Positions 17,202 through 25,914 of a DNA stretch of 64,000 nucleotides are shown piece after piece (the first letter of the stretch is position 1; every line of letters begins with the position of its first letter). This stretch comes from CP2-2F sp034436355 (GTDB lineage Bacteria; Chloroflexota; Anaerolineae; Aggregatilineales; UBA2796), in the NCBI GenBank assembly GCA_034436355.1, contig DAOTVQ010000026.1, positions 29,960 to 93,959 of the forward strand. The letters are read 5' to 3'. The translations under genes were made by a program, and so were the position numbers. The notes under the pieces are model-generated. The model made no database searches. It saw nothing but the letters and a program-made list of their open reading frames with translations, and was not told where the DNA came from.

Positions 17202-18224
17202 ATGGCTACGCTTTACTACGACCAAGACGCCGATCTGTCGCTGCTTTCCGAAAAGACCGTAGCGATCATCGGCTACGGCAGCCAAGGACACGCCCATGCC
17301 CTCAACCTACGCGATAGCGGCGTAAACGTCGTTGTTGGCTTGCACGCAGGCAGCAAGTCTCGCGCTAAGGCAGCGGCGGAAGGCTTGCGCGTCCTCTCTG
17401 TGGCAGAGGCGGCACAGGCTGCCCAGTTCATCATGCTGCTCATCCCAGATACCAAGCAAGCCGCCGTCTACAAGGCAGAGATCGAGCCACATCTGCAAGC
17501 CGGCGATACGCTCATGTTCGCGCACGGCTTCAACATCCGCTATGGGCAGATTGTGCCACCGCCTGGCGTAGATGTTTCGATGGTGGCGCCCAAAGGGCCC
17601 GGTCACCGCCTGCGCGAGACGTTCGTGGAAGGTGTGGGCATTCCGTGCCTGATCGCCGTCCAGCAGGATGCCAGCGGCAAGGCAAAGGCGAACGCGCTTG
17701 CTTACGCGAAGGCAATTGGCGGCACCCGCGCCGGCGTGCTGGAGACAACCTTTGCCGAAGAGACCGAAACAGACCTCTTCGGTGAGCAGGTCATTTTATG
17801 CGGCGGCGTCACGGCGCTGATCAAAGCTGCCTTCGAGACGTTGGTTGAGGCAGGCTATCAGCCGGAAGTTGCCTATTTTGAGTGTATGCACGAACTCAAG
17901 CTGATCGTAGACCTGCTTTATCAGGGCGGCATGAACTATATGTGGTATTCGGTCAGCGATACGGCGGAATATGGCGGCTATACCAGTGGCGACCGTGTGG
18001 TGACCGATGAGACGCGCAAAGCCATGCGCGAGGTGCTTGCCGATATTCGCAGCGGCTCGTTTGCCGAGGCGTGGATTGACGAGAATGCCAACGGCTTGCC
18101 CAACTTCCTAGCGCGCCGCCGTGCCGAACGCGCTCATCAGATCGAGGCTGTGGGCGCGCACTTGCGGGAGATGATGCAGTTCTTGAAGCCCAAACGCTTG
18201 CAGGATTACGATCCCAGCGCGTAG
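17202..18224 (+). CDS. ilvC: Ketol-acid reductoisomerase, class I
   Basis: The 340-residue enzyme isomerises and reduces acetolactate and acetohydroxybutyrate with NAD(P)H and magnesium. The Rossmann motif is IIGYGSQGHAHALNL near residues 22-36. The C-terminal knotted domain has the acidic metal ligands in FAEETETDLFGEQ and in AYFECMHELKLIVDL. Length fits the short class I form. AAGGAG lies 11 bases before ATG. It is co-directional with ilvN and the Fic gene. Confidence 0.97.
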   Translation: MATLYYDQDADLSLLSEKTVAIIGYGSQGHAHALNLRDSGVNVVVGLHAGSKSRAKAAAEGLRVLSVAEAAQAAQFIMLLIPDTKQAAVYKAEIEPHLQAGDTLMFAHGFNIRYGQIVPPPGVDVSMVAPKGPGHRLRETFVEGVGIPCLIAVQQDASGKAKANALAYAKAIGGTRAGVLETTFAEETETDLFGEQVILCGGVTALIKAAFETLVEAGYQPEVAYFECMHELKLIVDLLYQGGMNYMWYSVSDTAEYGGYTSGDRVVTDETRKAMREVLADIRSGSFAEAWIDENANGLPNFLARRRAERAHQIEAVGAHLREMMQFLKPKRLQDYDPSA

Positions 18225-18239
18225 GCAAAGGCGAACAGA

Positions 18240-19682
18240 ATGCTTGAGTGGCAGCCCATTACCGACTTGCCCGACGATTGGCAAACGCTTGCCGAGCCTG
18301 ACTTGGCTTCTTTAGCGCAGTTGTGGGAACAGCAGCGCGAGACGTTGCGCTCCACGGCTGCCTACCAAGCCTTCATGGAACGCTTGCGGCGGCGTTTTGC
18401 GATTGAGACAGGCATCATTGAGCGGCTTTACAACATTGAGCGTGGCGTGACTCAACTGCTGATCGAGCGCGGCATTGATGAGTCGCTCATTCAACACGGC
18501 ACAACAGATCGCCCTGCCCATGAAGTGATTGCCCTCGTGCGCGATCAGGCAGAGGCAATCCAGAGCGTGTTCGATTATGTCGGTCAGCGGCGGTCACTCT
18601 CCAGCTTTTACATCCGCCAACTCCATGAAATTCTAACGCGCCATCAGGAGACCACTGAAGCCCAGGATCAGTTCGGCAGGCGCTTTCAAACGCAACTGCT
18701 GCGCGGCAGGTGGAAGGAACAGCCGAATAATCCCACACGCCCTGACGGCAGCCTGCATGAGTACCGCCCGCCGCTTCAAGTTGTGCCACAGATTGATCAA
18801 CTGATCGCATGGCATATTGAGCATTTGGAGCGCGGCGTCTCCCCTGAGGTTGAGGCGGCTTGGCTGCATCATCGCTTCACACAAATTCACCCGTTCCAAG
18901 ATGGCAATGGGCGTGTGGCACGCCTACTGGCAACCTTGGTCTTTGTCAAAGCGGGGTGGTTTCCACTGGTGCTAACCCGTGATGAGCGCGATAGCTACAT
19001 CACTGCCCTTGAACAGGCTGATCAGGGCGATCTAAGGGCGTTAATCTCACTGTTTGCCCATGCTCAGCGCCGTGCCTTCACCAATGCACTTTCACTCAGT
19101 GAAGAAGTCTCGCTTGAGCAGCGTTCCCTGCAAGATGCCTTGCAAGCCTTCGCAGAGTCCATTCAGCGCGGGCAGTCAATTCAGGTGGCATTGCCAAAAC
19201 AGCAGGCGGAACACTTGCAACGCCATTTGAAGACGCGCTTGGAGCAGTTCAAAGGGCAACTGGGCACCATTCTGCACAGCCACCAACCGGAGTTAGCCGT
19301 CACTGAGGCGAGTTCGGGCAAACCAAACGACCATTACTACCGCTACCAGATAATTGAAACGGCACGTCGCCTCGATTACTTCGCCAACCTGCGCGATTAT
19401 CGAAGCTGGCTACATCTGTATCTGGAGATTCCGTCGCGTTTTACGGTTGGGCTGCTCTTTTCAGTTCACGCTGTGGGTAAACAATCGCACGGCTTGATGG
19501 CGTGCAGTGGGTGCGTTTATGAGCGTGGTGAGGAAAGCCCAGTGATTGACCTACAAACGCTCTCCGAAGTGCCATTTCAGTTTACGGGCTACGACAGCCT
19601 ACCGCTGCTTGAGAAACGCTTTGGCGAATGGCTGAACAGCGCGTTGATCGTCGCCCTAGAATATCTTCGGAAACGACTTTAG
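18240..19682 (+). CDS. Fic family protein (predicted AMPylase) inside the ilv/leu locus
   Basis: The 480-residue protein has an intact Fic motif HPFQDGNGR at about 217-225, with the catalytic His and the phosphate-binding Asn/Gly/Arg. It therefore probably transfers AMP or another nucleotide moiety to a hydroxyl side chain. The N-terminal part contains AIETGIIERLYNIERG, a pattern seen in one Fic subgroup; I could not place a standard (S/T)xxxE(G/N) inhibitory helix with confidence. The C-terminal part is unassigned. It begins 15 bases after ilvC. No antitoxin-like partner is next to it. Confidence 0.85.
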   Translation: MLEWQPITDLPDDWQTLAEPDLASLAQLWEQQRETLRSTAAYQAFMERLRRRFAIETGIIERLYNIERGVTQLLIERGIDESLIQHGTTDRPAHEVIALVRDQAEAIQSVFDYVGQRRSLSSFYIRQLHEILTRHQETTEAQDQFGRRFQTQLLRGRWKEQPNNPTRPDGSLHEYRPPLQVVPQIDQLIAWHIEHLERGVSPEVEAAWLHHRFTQIHPFQDGNGRVARLLATLVFVKAGWFPLVLTRDERDSYITALEQADQGDLRALISLFAHAQRRAFTNALSLSEEVSLEQRSLQDALQAFAESIQRGQSIQVALPKQQAEHLQRHLKTRLEQFKGQLGTILHSHQPELAVTEASSGKPNDHYYRYQIIETARRLDYFANLRDYRSWLHLYLEIPSRFTVGLLFSVHAVGKQSHGLMACSGCVYERGEESPVIDLQTLSEVPFQFTGYDSLPLLEKRFGEWLNSALIVALEYLRKRL

Positions 19683-19704
19683 ATAAAGAGGAGGTGGTGT
19701 CTGC

Positions 19705-19893
19705 GTGCCTGACGATGGCTTGAGCGATTTAGACGACCTTAGCGACCTTAGCCCATTAGCCTGTTGCAGTTGTCCGTTTGTGAGAAGGAATGCCCTACTA
19801 TGGAGTCTGATGTACAGCGCCGTCCTGAAGACCGCGTCCGCATTTTTGATACCACCTTGCGCGATGGCGAACAATCGCCCGGCGCTTCGCTAA
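19705..19893 (+). CDS. Possible translated leader reading frame overlapping leuA
   Basis: A GTG at 19705 has a very strong AGAGGAGGTGG site upstream. The frame encodes Leu at every third residue from 6 to 18 (LSDLDDLSDLSPL), using TTG, TTA and CTT codons from a GACCTTAGC tandem repeat, then ACCSC. It runs over the leuA ribosome-binding site and start in another frame. It may couple leuA translation to leucine supply. No terminator is seen here, so it is not a classical attenuator. It could be a chance frame. Confidence 0.35.
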   Translation: MPDDGLSDLDDLSDLSPLACCSCPFVRRNALLWSLMYSAVLKTASAFLIPPCAMANNRPALR

Positions 19894-21410
19894 ACAGCGC
19901 CGAAAAACTAGAGATCGCCCACCACCTTGCCGCGCTGGGCGTGGATATTATCGAGGCGGGCTTTCCGGCTGCCTCACCCGATGATCTCGCTGCGGTCAAG
20001 CGCATTGCCCAAGAGATCGGCACGCCCGAAGGGCCCGTGATCTGTGGTTTGGCGCGCTGCGTGCCAAGCGATATTGAGCAGTGTTGGGAAGCGGTGCAGC
20101 CTGCTGCCAAGCCGCGCATTCATACCTTCATCTCATCCTCAGATATTCACCTGAAGTATCAGTTCAACCTGACCCGCGCACAGGCACTGGAGCGCGCCCG
20201 CCAGATGGTGCGCCTTGCCCGCAGCCTGTGCGCTGATGTGGAATTCAGCACAATGGATGCCGGGCGCAGCGATTGGGACTATGTCGTGCAAATGTGCGCG
20301 GCTGCCATTGAAGAAGGCGCAACGACGCTCAACATTCCCGATACGGTTGGCTATATGACGCCTGCCGAATACGGCGCCATGATTGCCTACCTGATCGAAC
20401 ACACGCACGGCGGCAAGGCTGTGATTTGGTCGGTGCATTGCCACGACGACCTGGGCATGGCAACTGCCAATACGCTGGCAGGCTTGCACGCCGGCGCACG
20501 CCAAGCAGAGGTCACCATCAACGGCATTGGTGAGCGCGCTGGCAACACTGCCCTTGAAGAAGTCGTGATGGCGATTAACACACGGCAGAACTACTACAAG
20601 CTGTGGACAGGCATTCAGACCCCGCAGCTTGCGCGCATCAGCCGCTTGGTTGCCAACTATACTGGCATGGTTGTCCAGCCCAACAAGGCGATCATCGGCG
20701 CCAATGCCTTTGCCCATGAAGCAGGCATTCATCAGGATGGGCAGTTGAAGCATCAGGAGACCTACGAGATCATGCGCCCTGAGTCGGTCGGCATCTCCGA
20801 GAGCCGCTTGGTGCTGGGCAAGCACAGCGGGCGGCACGCCTTCAAGGTGCGCCTGCGCGATCTGGGCTACCAACTGACCGATGCAGAACTGCAAGAGGCG
20901 TTCAAGCGCTTCAAAGATGTGGCAGACCGCAAAAAGCACATCACCGACGCAGACTTGCAGGCGCTCATGGCACACCAACTTGAGGGCCCGCGGGAAGTCT
21001 TCAAGCTGAAAGCGCTTCAGGTGACCTGTGGACAGGTGGGAATGCCGACGGCGACCGTCAAGTTGGAGGGCCCTGACGGCGCGGAATGCATTGAAGCGGG
21101 CATCGGCACGGGCCCTGTGGATGCTACCTACACCGCCATCAACAAGATCGTGAACGCGCCCAATAAGCTGCTGGAGTTCTCAGTACGCGCCATCACCGAA
21201 GGCATAGACGCCATGGGCGAGGTGACGGTGCGAATCTGCACCCTAGACGGCGACTACCAAACCTTTGGTGGTCACGGCGCTGATCCTGATATTGTGGTTG
21301 CCGCCGCAAAGGCGTACCTTGCTGCGCTCAACCGCATGTTGGTGGCAACCGGCGGCGCAGGCGAGACGCCCGAAGGCGAAAGCGCTACAATCCGCATGGC
21401 GGGTGATTAA
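19800..21410 (+). CDS. leuA: 2-isopropylmalate synthase
   Basis: The frame opens at 19764, but ATG 19800 has AGAAGGA ten bases upstream and gives a 536-residue protein of standard length. It condenses acetyl-CoA with 2-oxoisovalerate to commit carbon to leucine. The catalytic barrel begins with IFDTTLRDGEQSPGAS and includes SVHCHDDLGMATAN and NGIGERAGNTALEEV (metal and active-site segments). The C-terminal LeuA regulatory dimer domain is present (about 395-510), so leucine feedback is likely. It follows the Fic gene after 117 bases. Confidence 0.96.
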   Translation: MESDVQRRPEDRVRIFDTTLRDGEQSPGASLNSAEKLEIAHHLAALGVDIIEAGFPAASPDDLAAVKRIAQEIGTPEGPVICGLARCVPSDIEQCWEAVQPAAKPRIHTFISSSDIHLKYQFNLTRAQALERARQMVRLARSLCADVEFSTMDAGRSDWDYVVQMCAAAIEEGATTLNIPDTVGYMTPAEYGAMIAYLIEHTHGGKAVIWSVHCHDDLGMATANTLAGLHAGARQAEVTINGIGERAGNTALEEVVMAINTRQNYYKLWTGIQTPQLARISRLVANYTGMVVQPNKAIIGANAFAHEAGIHQDGQLKHQETYEIMRPESVGISESRLVLGKHSGRHAFKVRLRDLGYQLTDAELQEAFKRFKDVADRKKHITDADLQALMAHQLEGPREVFKLKALQVTCGQVGMPTATVKLEGPDGAECIEAGIGTGPVDATYTAINKIVNAPNKLLEFSVRAITEGIDAMGEVTVRICTLDGDYQTFGGHGADPDIVVAAAKAYLAALNRMLVATGGAGETPEGESATIRMAGD

Positions 21411-21419
21411 CCGATATGT

Positions 21420-21453
21420 TTAGCAGGCGGGGCGGTCTCAGCCGCCCTGCTAA
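21420..21453 (+). promoter_or_regulatory. Hairpin between leuA and the second Uma2 gene
   Basis: TTAGCAGGCGG pairs with CCGCC and TGCTAA with one bulged C, around an 11-base loop. The right arm ends against the AAGGAG site of the Uma2 gene. It could limit Uma2 translation or stabilise the leuA message. There is no T-run. Confidence 0.4.
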
Positions 21454-21466
21454 GGAGCGGGTGACG

Positions 21467-22030
21467 ATGACTGTGCAAGAGAAGCTGATGACTGCCGAAG
21501 ACCTTTGGGAACTGCCACAGGTGGAAGGGATGCGCTACGAGCTATCTGAAGGAGCGTTGATCGAAATGGCAGGCGGAACAGGCGGGCTCCATGGCGTTTT
21601 AGAGGCGCGCATGGCGCGTCATCTGGCGAATTTTGTTGAAGAAAATGGCTTGGGCTATGTGACGGGCGCCAGCGGCAGCTACATCCTTGCCCGCAACCCT
21701 GATGTGGTGCGGATTTCGGATGCAGCGTTCGTTGCCAAAGCGCGGATGCCGAAGCCGATTCCAGAGAAATTTCTACCGCTCGCCCCTGATCTTGCCGTCG
21801 AGATAGTCTCACCCAACGACAGCGCCCTTGAAGTTCGCCAAAAGGTGCGCGATTATTTGAAATATGGCGTGCAGGTGGTGTGGGTGATCTATCCCGATTT
21901 GCAGACGGTGGACAGCTACAGCGCGCAAGGCACGCAGACCTTGAGCGATGACGCCGTGCTGGAAGGTGGCGCTGTGCTGCCCAACTTCCGCCTGCCTCTG
22001 AGCGTGCTGTTTGCCGACCTAGCGGCGTGA
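21467..22030 (+). CDS. Uma2 family PD-(D/E)XK protein between leuA and cimA
   Basis: ATG 21467 follows AAGGAGCGGGTGACG and starts MTVQEKLMTAEDLWELP. The 187-residue protein has the Uma2 layout: ELSEGALIEMAGG, DAAFVAKARMP, PDLAVEIVSPND with the core acidic residues, and VRDYLKYGVQVVWVIYPD. It is the same length as the Uma2 protein between ilvB and ilvN but clearly diverged from it, so it is not a recent copy. As with that gene, it sits inside the amino acid locus on the same strand. Confidence 0.85.
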   Translation: MTVQEKLMTAEDLWELPQVEGMRYELSEGALIEMAGGTGGLHGVLEARMARHLANFVEENGLGYVTGASGSYILARNPDVVRISDAAFVAKARMPKPIPEKFLPLAPDLAVEIVSPNDSALEVRQKVRDYLKYGVQVVWVIYPDLQTVDSYSAQGTQTLSDDAVLEGGAVLPNFRLPLSVLFADLAA

Positions 22031-22123
22031 CGGCTATTGGGATGATCGCTCTACGGCACTTACGCTAGAAGATGCCCTAAACCGTATCTTTTTTATCAAC
22101 CCATCCTAACGAAAGAGGCAGTC

Positions 22124-23701
22124 ATGACCTATCCGCCCTACGTCTATATCTATGATACCACCCTGCGCGATGGCACGCAGCGCGAAGGCATCTCGCTGAG
22201 CGTGCAGGATAAAATCCGCATCACCAAGATTTTGGACGATTTGGGTGTGGCATATATTGAAGGCGGCTGGCCCGGCTCCAATCCGAAAGATGCCGCTTAC
22301 TTTGCGGCAGCTAAAGACTTACCCTTAAAACATGCCCGCATCGCTGCCTTTGGCGCAACCTGCCGCGTTGGCAGCACGCCCGCCGAAGATGAAAATATCC
22401 AGATGCTGGTGCAGGCGCAGACGCCTGTCGTCACGCTCGTCGGCAAGACGTGGCTGCTGCACGTCTATGAGGTGCTGCGGACGACGCCAGAGGAAAACTA
22501 CCGCCTGATCGCGGACTCGATCCGCTACATGAAGGCGTTGGGCAAAGAAGTGATCTACGACGCTGAACATTTCTTTGATGGTTACAAAGCCGATAGCGAA
22601 TATGCGCTGGAGACGCTCAAGGCAGCGCACGCCGCCGGCGCTGACTGGCTGACGCTCTGCGATACGAATGGCGGCACGCTCTATTGGGAAGTCGAGCAGA
22701 TCGTCTGTGAGGTGCGCCAAGCCTTGCCGCCAGAGGTCAAACTTGCCATTCACACGCACAACGACGGCGAGCTAGGCGTCGCCAACTCGTTGGCAGCCGT
22801 GCGGCAAGGCGCCACCATGGTTCAAGGGACGATCAACGGTTATGGCGAACGCTGCGGCAACGCCAATTTGTGCAGCATCATCCCCGATTTGGCGTTGAAG
22901 ATGCATGTGCCGTGCCTGCCGAACGGCGTTGAGACTCTTAAGCACCTGACGCATGTGGCGCGCACCGTCGCCGAGATTGCTAACTTGCCGCCGGATAGCC
23001 ACCTTGCCTATGTTGGGCGCAGTGCCTTCGCACATAAAGGCGGCATCCATGTGGCAGCCATGCGCCGCACCGCCCAGAGCTATCAACACATTGATCCTGC
23101 TTTGGTGGGCAACGAAATGCGCGTGTTGATCAGCGATTTGAGCGGACGCGGCAACGTGCTGAGCAAGGCAGAAGAATTTGGCATGGATGTTTCGGGTGAG
23201 GCGGCCCGCCAAGTGCTGGATGAGATTAAACGCCTTGAGAACCTCGGCTATGCCTTTGAAGGCGCCGAGAGTTCTGTCGCGCTCATGCTCAAACGCGCTC
23301 AGCCCGATTACAAGCCACCTTTTGAGCTGATTGATTTCTTTGTGGTGGTTGAAAATCGGCGTGGGCGCGGCATGTTGGCAGAAGCAACCGTCAAATTGGC
23401 GGTCGGTGATACGGTTGCCCACACCGCCGCCGAAGGCAACGGGCCCGTCAACGCATTAGACCTCGCCTTGCGGAAGGCGCTCACGCCGCTTTACCCGCGC
23501 CTTGCCGAATTCACGCTTGCCGACTACAAGGTGCGCATCCTAGACGGACACAACGGCTCAGCAGCCTTCACCCGCGTCCTGATCGAGACGCAGAGCGCTG
23601 CTGAGCGCTGGAGTACGGTTGGTGCTGGCACCAACATCATCGAGGCATCGTGGCGTGCGCTGGTGGATAGTGTCGAGTATGGCTTGACAATGACCGAATG
23701 A
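22124..23701 (+). CDS. cimA: Citramalate synthase
   Basis: The 525-residue protein belongs to the isopropylmalate/homocitrate/citramalate synthase family but is the citramalate-type branch: YDTTLRDGTQREGIS near the start, EGGWPGSNPKD, IHTHNDGELGVANS and NGYGERCGNANL. It joins pyruvate and acetyl-CoA to give citramalate, opening a threonine-independent route to isoleucine. A C-terminal regulatory domain is present (about 400-520). AAAGAGG lies before the ATG. It ends the same-strand biosynthetic run; the convergent lipoprotein gene stops two bases beyond. Confidence 0.92.
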   Translation: MTYPPYVYIYDTTLRDGTQREGISLSVQDKIRITKILDDLGVAYIEGGWPGSNPKDAAYFAAAKDLPLKHARIAAFGATCRVGSTPAEDENIQMLVQAQTPVVTLVGKTWLLHVYEVLRTTPEENYRLIADSIRYMKALGKEVIYDAEHFFDGYKADSEYALETLKAAHAAGADWLTLCDTNGGTLYWEVEQIVCEVRQALPPEVKLAIHTHNDGELGVANSLAAVRQGATMVQGTINGYGERCGNANLCSIIPDLALKMHVPCLPNGVETLKHLTHVARTVAEIANLPPDSHLAYVGRSAFAHKGGIHVAAMRRTAQSYQHIDPALVGNEMRVLISDLSGRGNVLSKAEEFGMDVSGEAARQVLDEIKRLENLGYAFEGAESSVALMLKRAQPDYKPPFELIDFFVVVENRRGRGMLAEATVKLAVGDTVAHTAAEGNGPVNALDLALRKALTPLYPRLAEFTLADYKVRILDGHNGSAAFTRVLIETQSAAERWSTVGAGTNIIEASWRALVDSVEYGLTMTE

Positions 23702-23703
23702 GG

Positions 23704-24225
23704 CTAGACGGTGTGCAGCACCAGCAGCACATAACGGTCAATCACAAGCACAAAGCCCGCCGTGAGCGGTGGCTTAGCAAAAGGATCGGGGAGATAGCGT
23801 TCGCCTTGCCACACAAAGTTGCCCGAAGCGCTATCCACCTTAAAATTGGCGCGCAGCACCTCTGGAAACCAGTCTCGGATGAAGTCAGGCAGAACGTGCA
23901 ACTCACGCGGGGTGGTTTGCGGCGTTAAGGTTGCGCGCAGTTGTTGCAGTGTTGCCTCATCATATTCCAACAAGGCGATGAGCTGCCAATCCGTCGGACC
24001 GAGCGGACTCTCGCTAGGGGGTGTCATCTGCGCGGTGAACCACTGGGCGCTGCGCGGTGGCGCATCAAGGCGCACAAAGCGGGCAAGCGCGCTCAGATCG
24101 GTTTGTGGGGTGGCAATTGTGGTCAAACTTCCCTCCGTTGGTTGTGCCGCGTTGGGCGTACAACCTAGTAGCACTATACTTAGCGCCGATAGCAAATAAA
24201 CTGTGAAAGACCAGATGTTTCGCAT
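23704..24225 (-). CDS. Small lipoprotein, candidate immunity partner of the adjacent toxin-like protein
   Basis: The 173-residue product starts MRNIWSFTVYLLSALSIVLLGC, a lipoprotein signal with a lipobox LLGC, so Cys22 should be lipidated and the rest displayed outside the membrane. The mature domain is not recognised; it ends with a hydrophobic strand (GFVLVIDRYVLLVLHTV). Its start lies three bases after the stop of the WXG100-like gene, so the two form a tight pair. A surface-anchored partner would suit immunity against a toxin acting on cell-wall precursors outside the membrane. This role is inferred from context only. Confidence 0.7.
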   Translation of the reverse strand: MRNIWSFTVYLLSALSIVLLGCTPNAAQPTEGSLTTIATPQTDLSALARFVRLDAPPRSAQWFTAQMTPPSESPLGPTDWQLIALLEYDEATLQQLRATLTPQTTPRELHVLPDFIRDWFPEVLRANFKVDSASGNFVWQGERYLPDPFAKPPLTAGFVLVIDRYVLLVLHTV

Positions 24226-24228
24226 CAG

Positions 24229-25356
24229 CTAAGCTCGGTTACGCAAACGGCGATTATCTTCAGGGGGGCGGTTGCGGCTGGTGTCGGAGTCTGTGATGAC
24301 GGCATTGGCTGCATCCCCTTCCTGCCATGTGATAGTGCGCTCAAGCGTTGCGCGGTTCATGTATTGGTGCGCCAACCCTGTGATCTCGAAAGTGCCATTC
24401 TCACTATCTGGAATACCTGTCGCAATATCCTGCTGGTTGGGATTGAAGTTGTAACGATCTTCGGCGTGAATGGTCATCACCATAGTGTAGGTGCGGTTGG
24501 GTGGCGTGCCGCTCACAGTTACATCTGCGCTCGTCCAGACGTGGTGTGCGCCAATGGTTTTCTGCCAATTCTCGGTTTCAGGATAAGGGAAGCGGGGATC
24601 CGAGCCGATTGCATAGGCATCGCTCGTTATGCTGAACTGGGTGCGTCCATCGCTCAAAATTTCAACGTGCTGTTGCGCATCTGCAATAAGATTGTTCAAG
24701 ATGATGGCGCCAGACGGGTCATTTTCCACAAAACGTTCGTAAGAGAAGGTACGATCTGCGCCATTACCATCCAAAAAGTGGCGGTAGGCTGCATTGGCGT
24801 CCACCAGATCAGGGCGTAATGCCTCTGAGCCTTCCAACATCAGGCGCCATTTCGCTAAGGCAAGATAGTCACCTAATTCGGGGCTGCGGCGCGGGAAACT
24901 ATCCAAGAAACCATTATCATGGTTTATGGTCGGTGGTGTGGGCGGTCCGATATGAAACGGGCCCGAAGAGGTCGGTCCGTTCCCACCCCCATTGGCAACA
25001 TCCTGCGTAAAGGACACAGGCATGAAGCCAGCGCCATTGCCCGCTAAAGCCAGATCAGCGCCCATGAAGAGCTTTCCCGATTCCTCTTCCGCGCTCTTGA
25101 ACGTTTGGCTAAGGTGCTGTGTGGCGCTGCTGGCACTCTGAAAGCTCTGGCTTAAACGCTTGAGGGCGGGGAACACAACCTCCTGCATCTCTCGAAAGAA
25201 CGCCGACGCTCCCCGTCCACGCCATCCACCACTTTCTAGTGCTGCACAGCATTGGCTAGAAACCTGCTGTATTTGTGCAACCAAATCCCCTTGCTGCTGA
25301 AAGCAACGGGCAATGTCTTCTAGCAGCGCGTAATCAGCCTGAATTACGTTGCTCAT
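24229..25356 (-). CDS. WXG100-like secreted toxin candidate with colicin-M-like C-terminus
   Basis: The frame opens at 25434, but the ATG at 25356 follows GGGGAGGT and begins a typical WXG100 module (MSNVIQADYALLEDIARCF) with W45-x-G47 in ESGGWRGRGASAFFREM, about 100 residues long. A Gly/Pro-rich linker (105-145) leads to a C-terminal domain. There, YRHFLDGNGADR (191-202) and HAEDRYNFN (297-305) resemble two colicin M segments, the latter matching its DKYDFN active-site strand. The first Asp and the Tyr match, while the second catalytic Asp is Asn303 and no HR pair follows; H330 in GLAHQY may differ in role. Colicin M cleaves lipid II. No secretion ATPase gene is in the window. Confidence 0.6.
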   Translation of the reverse strand: MSNVIQADYALLEDIARCFQQQGDLVAQIQQVSSQCCAALESGGWRGRGASAFFREMQEVVFPALKRLSQSFQSASSATQHLSQTFKSAEEESGKLFMGADLALAGNGAGFMPVSFTQDVANGGGNGPTSSGPFHIGPPTPPTINHDNGFLDSFPRRSPELGDYLALAKWRLMLEGSEALRPDLVDANAAYRHFLDGNGADRTFSYERFVENDPSGAIILNNLIADAQQHVEILSDGRTQFSITSDAYAIGSDPRFPYPETENWQKTIGAHHVWTSADVTVSGTPPNRTYTMVMTIHAEDRYNFNPNQQDIATGIPDSENGTFEITGLAHQYMNRATLERTITWQEGDAANAVITDSDTSRNRPPEDNRRLRNRA

Positions 25357-25515
25357 CGGTTTTACCTCCCCGTGAAAAGTGTAAAAAAGAAGATAGGGAA
25401 GGGCAAATATCAATTCAGTAACAGGCAACCTCACAGGAATAACTCTGTAATTTACCTAGAACCAAAAGGATTGTGACGTCCTTGCCTGTGGCGCGTGGGC
25501 GCACGCCGCAGGTCT

Positions 25516-25911
25516 CTAAGGGTTGGGCGGTGTAACAAGCTGCCAGAAGGCATCATAAGTCAGCGCGCTGAAATCGCCCGCGCTGACTGCATACACCTGC
25601 CGACTTGTGTACATGAACAAGCGCTGTTTGCGCTCTGTGGCAAGCATTGCCGCCACTTGGCGCAGCAGGGCGTGATCGCGTGAGTTCACGCGCCCTTTCA
25701 CCTCCACCCACGTGCGGCTCTCGGGCAGGTAGAAATCCACCAGATAGCGGCACAAACGCTCAGGCTCATAGAACCAACGCAAACGCCGTGCTTCCAGTTG
25801 CAGGGCAAAGCTGATCTCCAATTGTGAGCGAAAGCGCGTATGCTTCAGCGCTTCAGGCAGATTGGGCGCTTGGTTTGCCACGTTCAAGGTCAGTGGTGCG
25901 CGGCGCGGCAT
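25516..25911 (-). CDS. Small PD-(D/E)XK nuclease-like protein
   Basis: The 131-residue protein shows a compact nuclease core: a leading FRSQLEISFALQLE helix with an acidic residue, CRYLVDFYLPESRTWVEVKG giving D and ExK, and a following helix-strand. The arrangement recalls phage T7 endonuclease I and TnsA-like or Holliday-junction-type nucleases found in phages and mobile elements. Start and partner: it begins three bases after the stop of the EamA transporter gene on the same strand. Substrate is unknown. Confidence 0.65.
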   Translation of the reverse strand: MPRRAPLTLNVANQAPNLPEALKHTRFRSQLEISFALQLEARRLRWFYEPERLCRYLVDFYLPESRTWVEVKGRVNSRDHALLRQVAAMLATERKQRLFMYTSRQVYAVSAGDFSALTYDAFWQLVTPPNP

Positions 25912-25914
25912 GGC

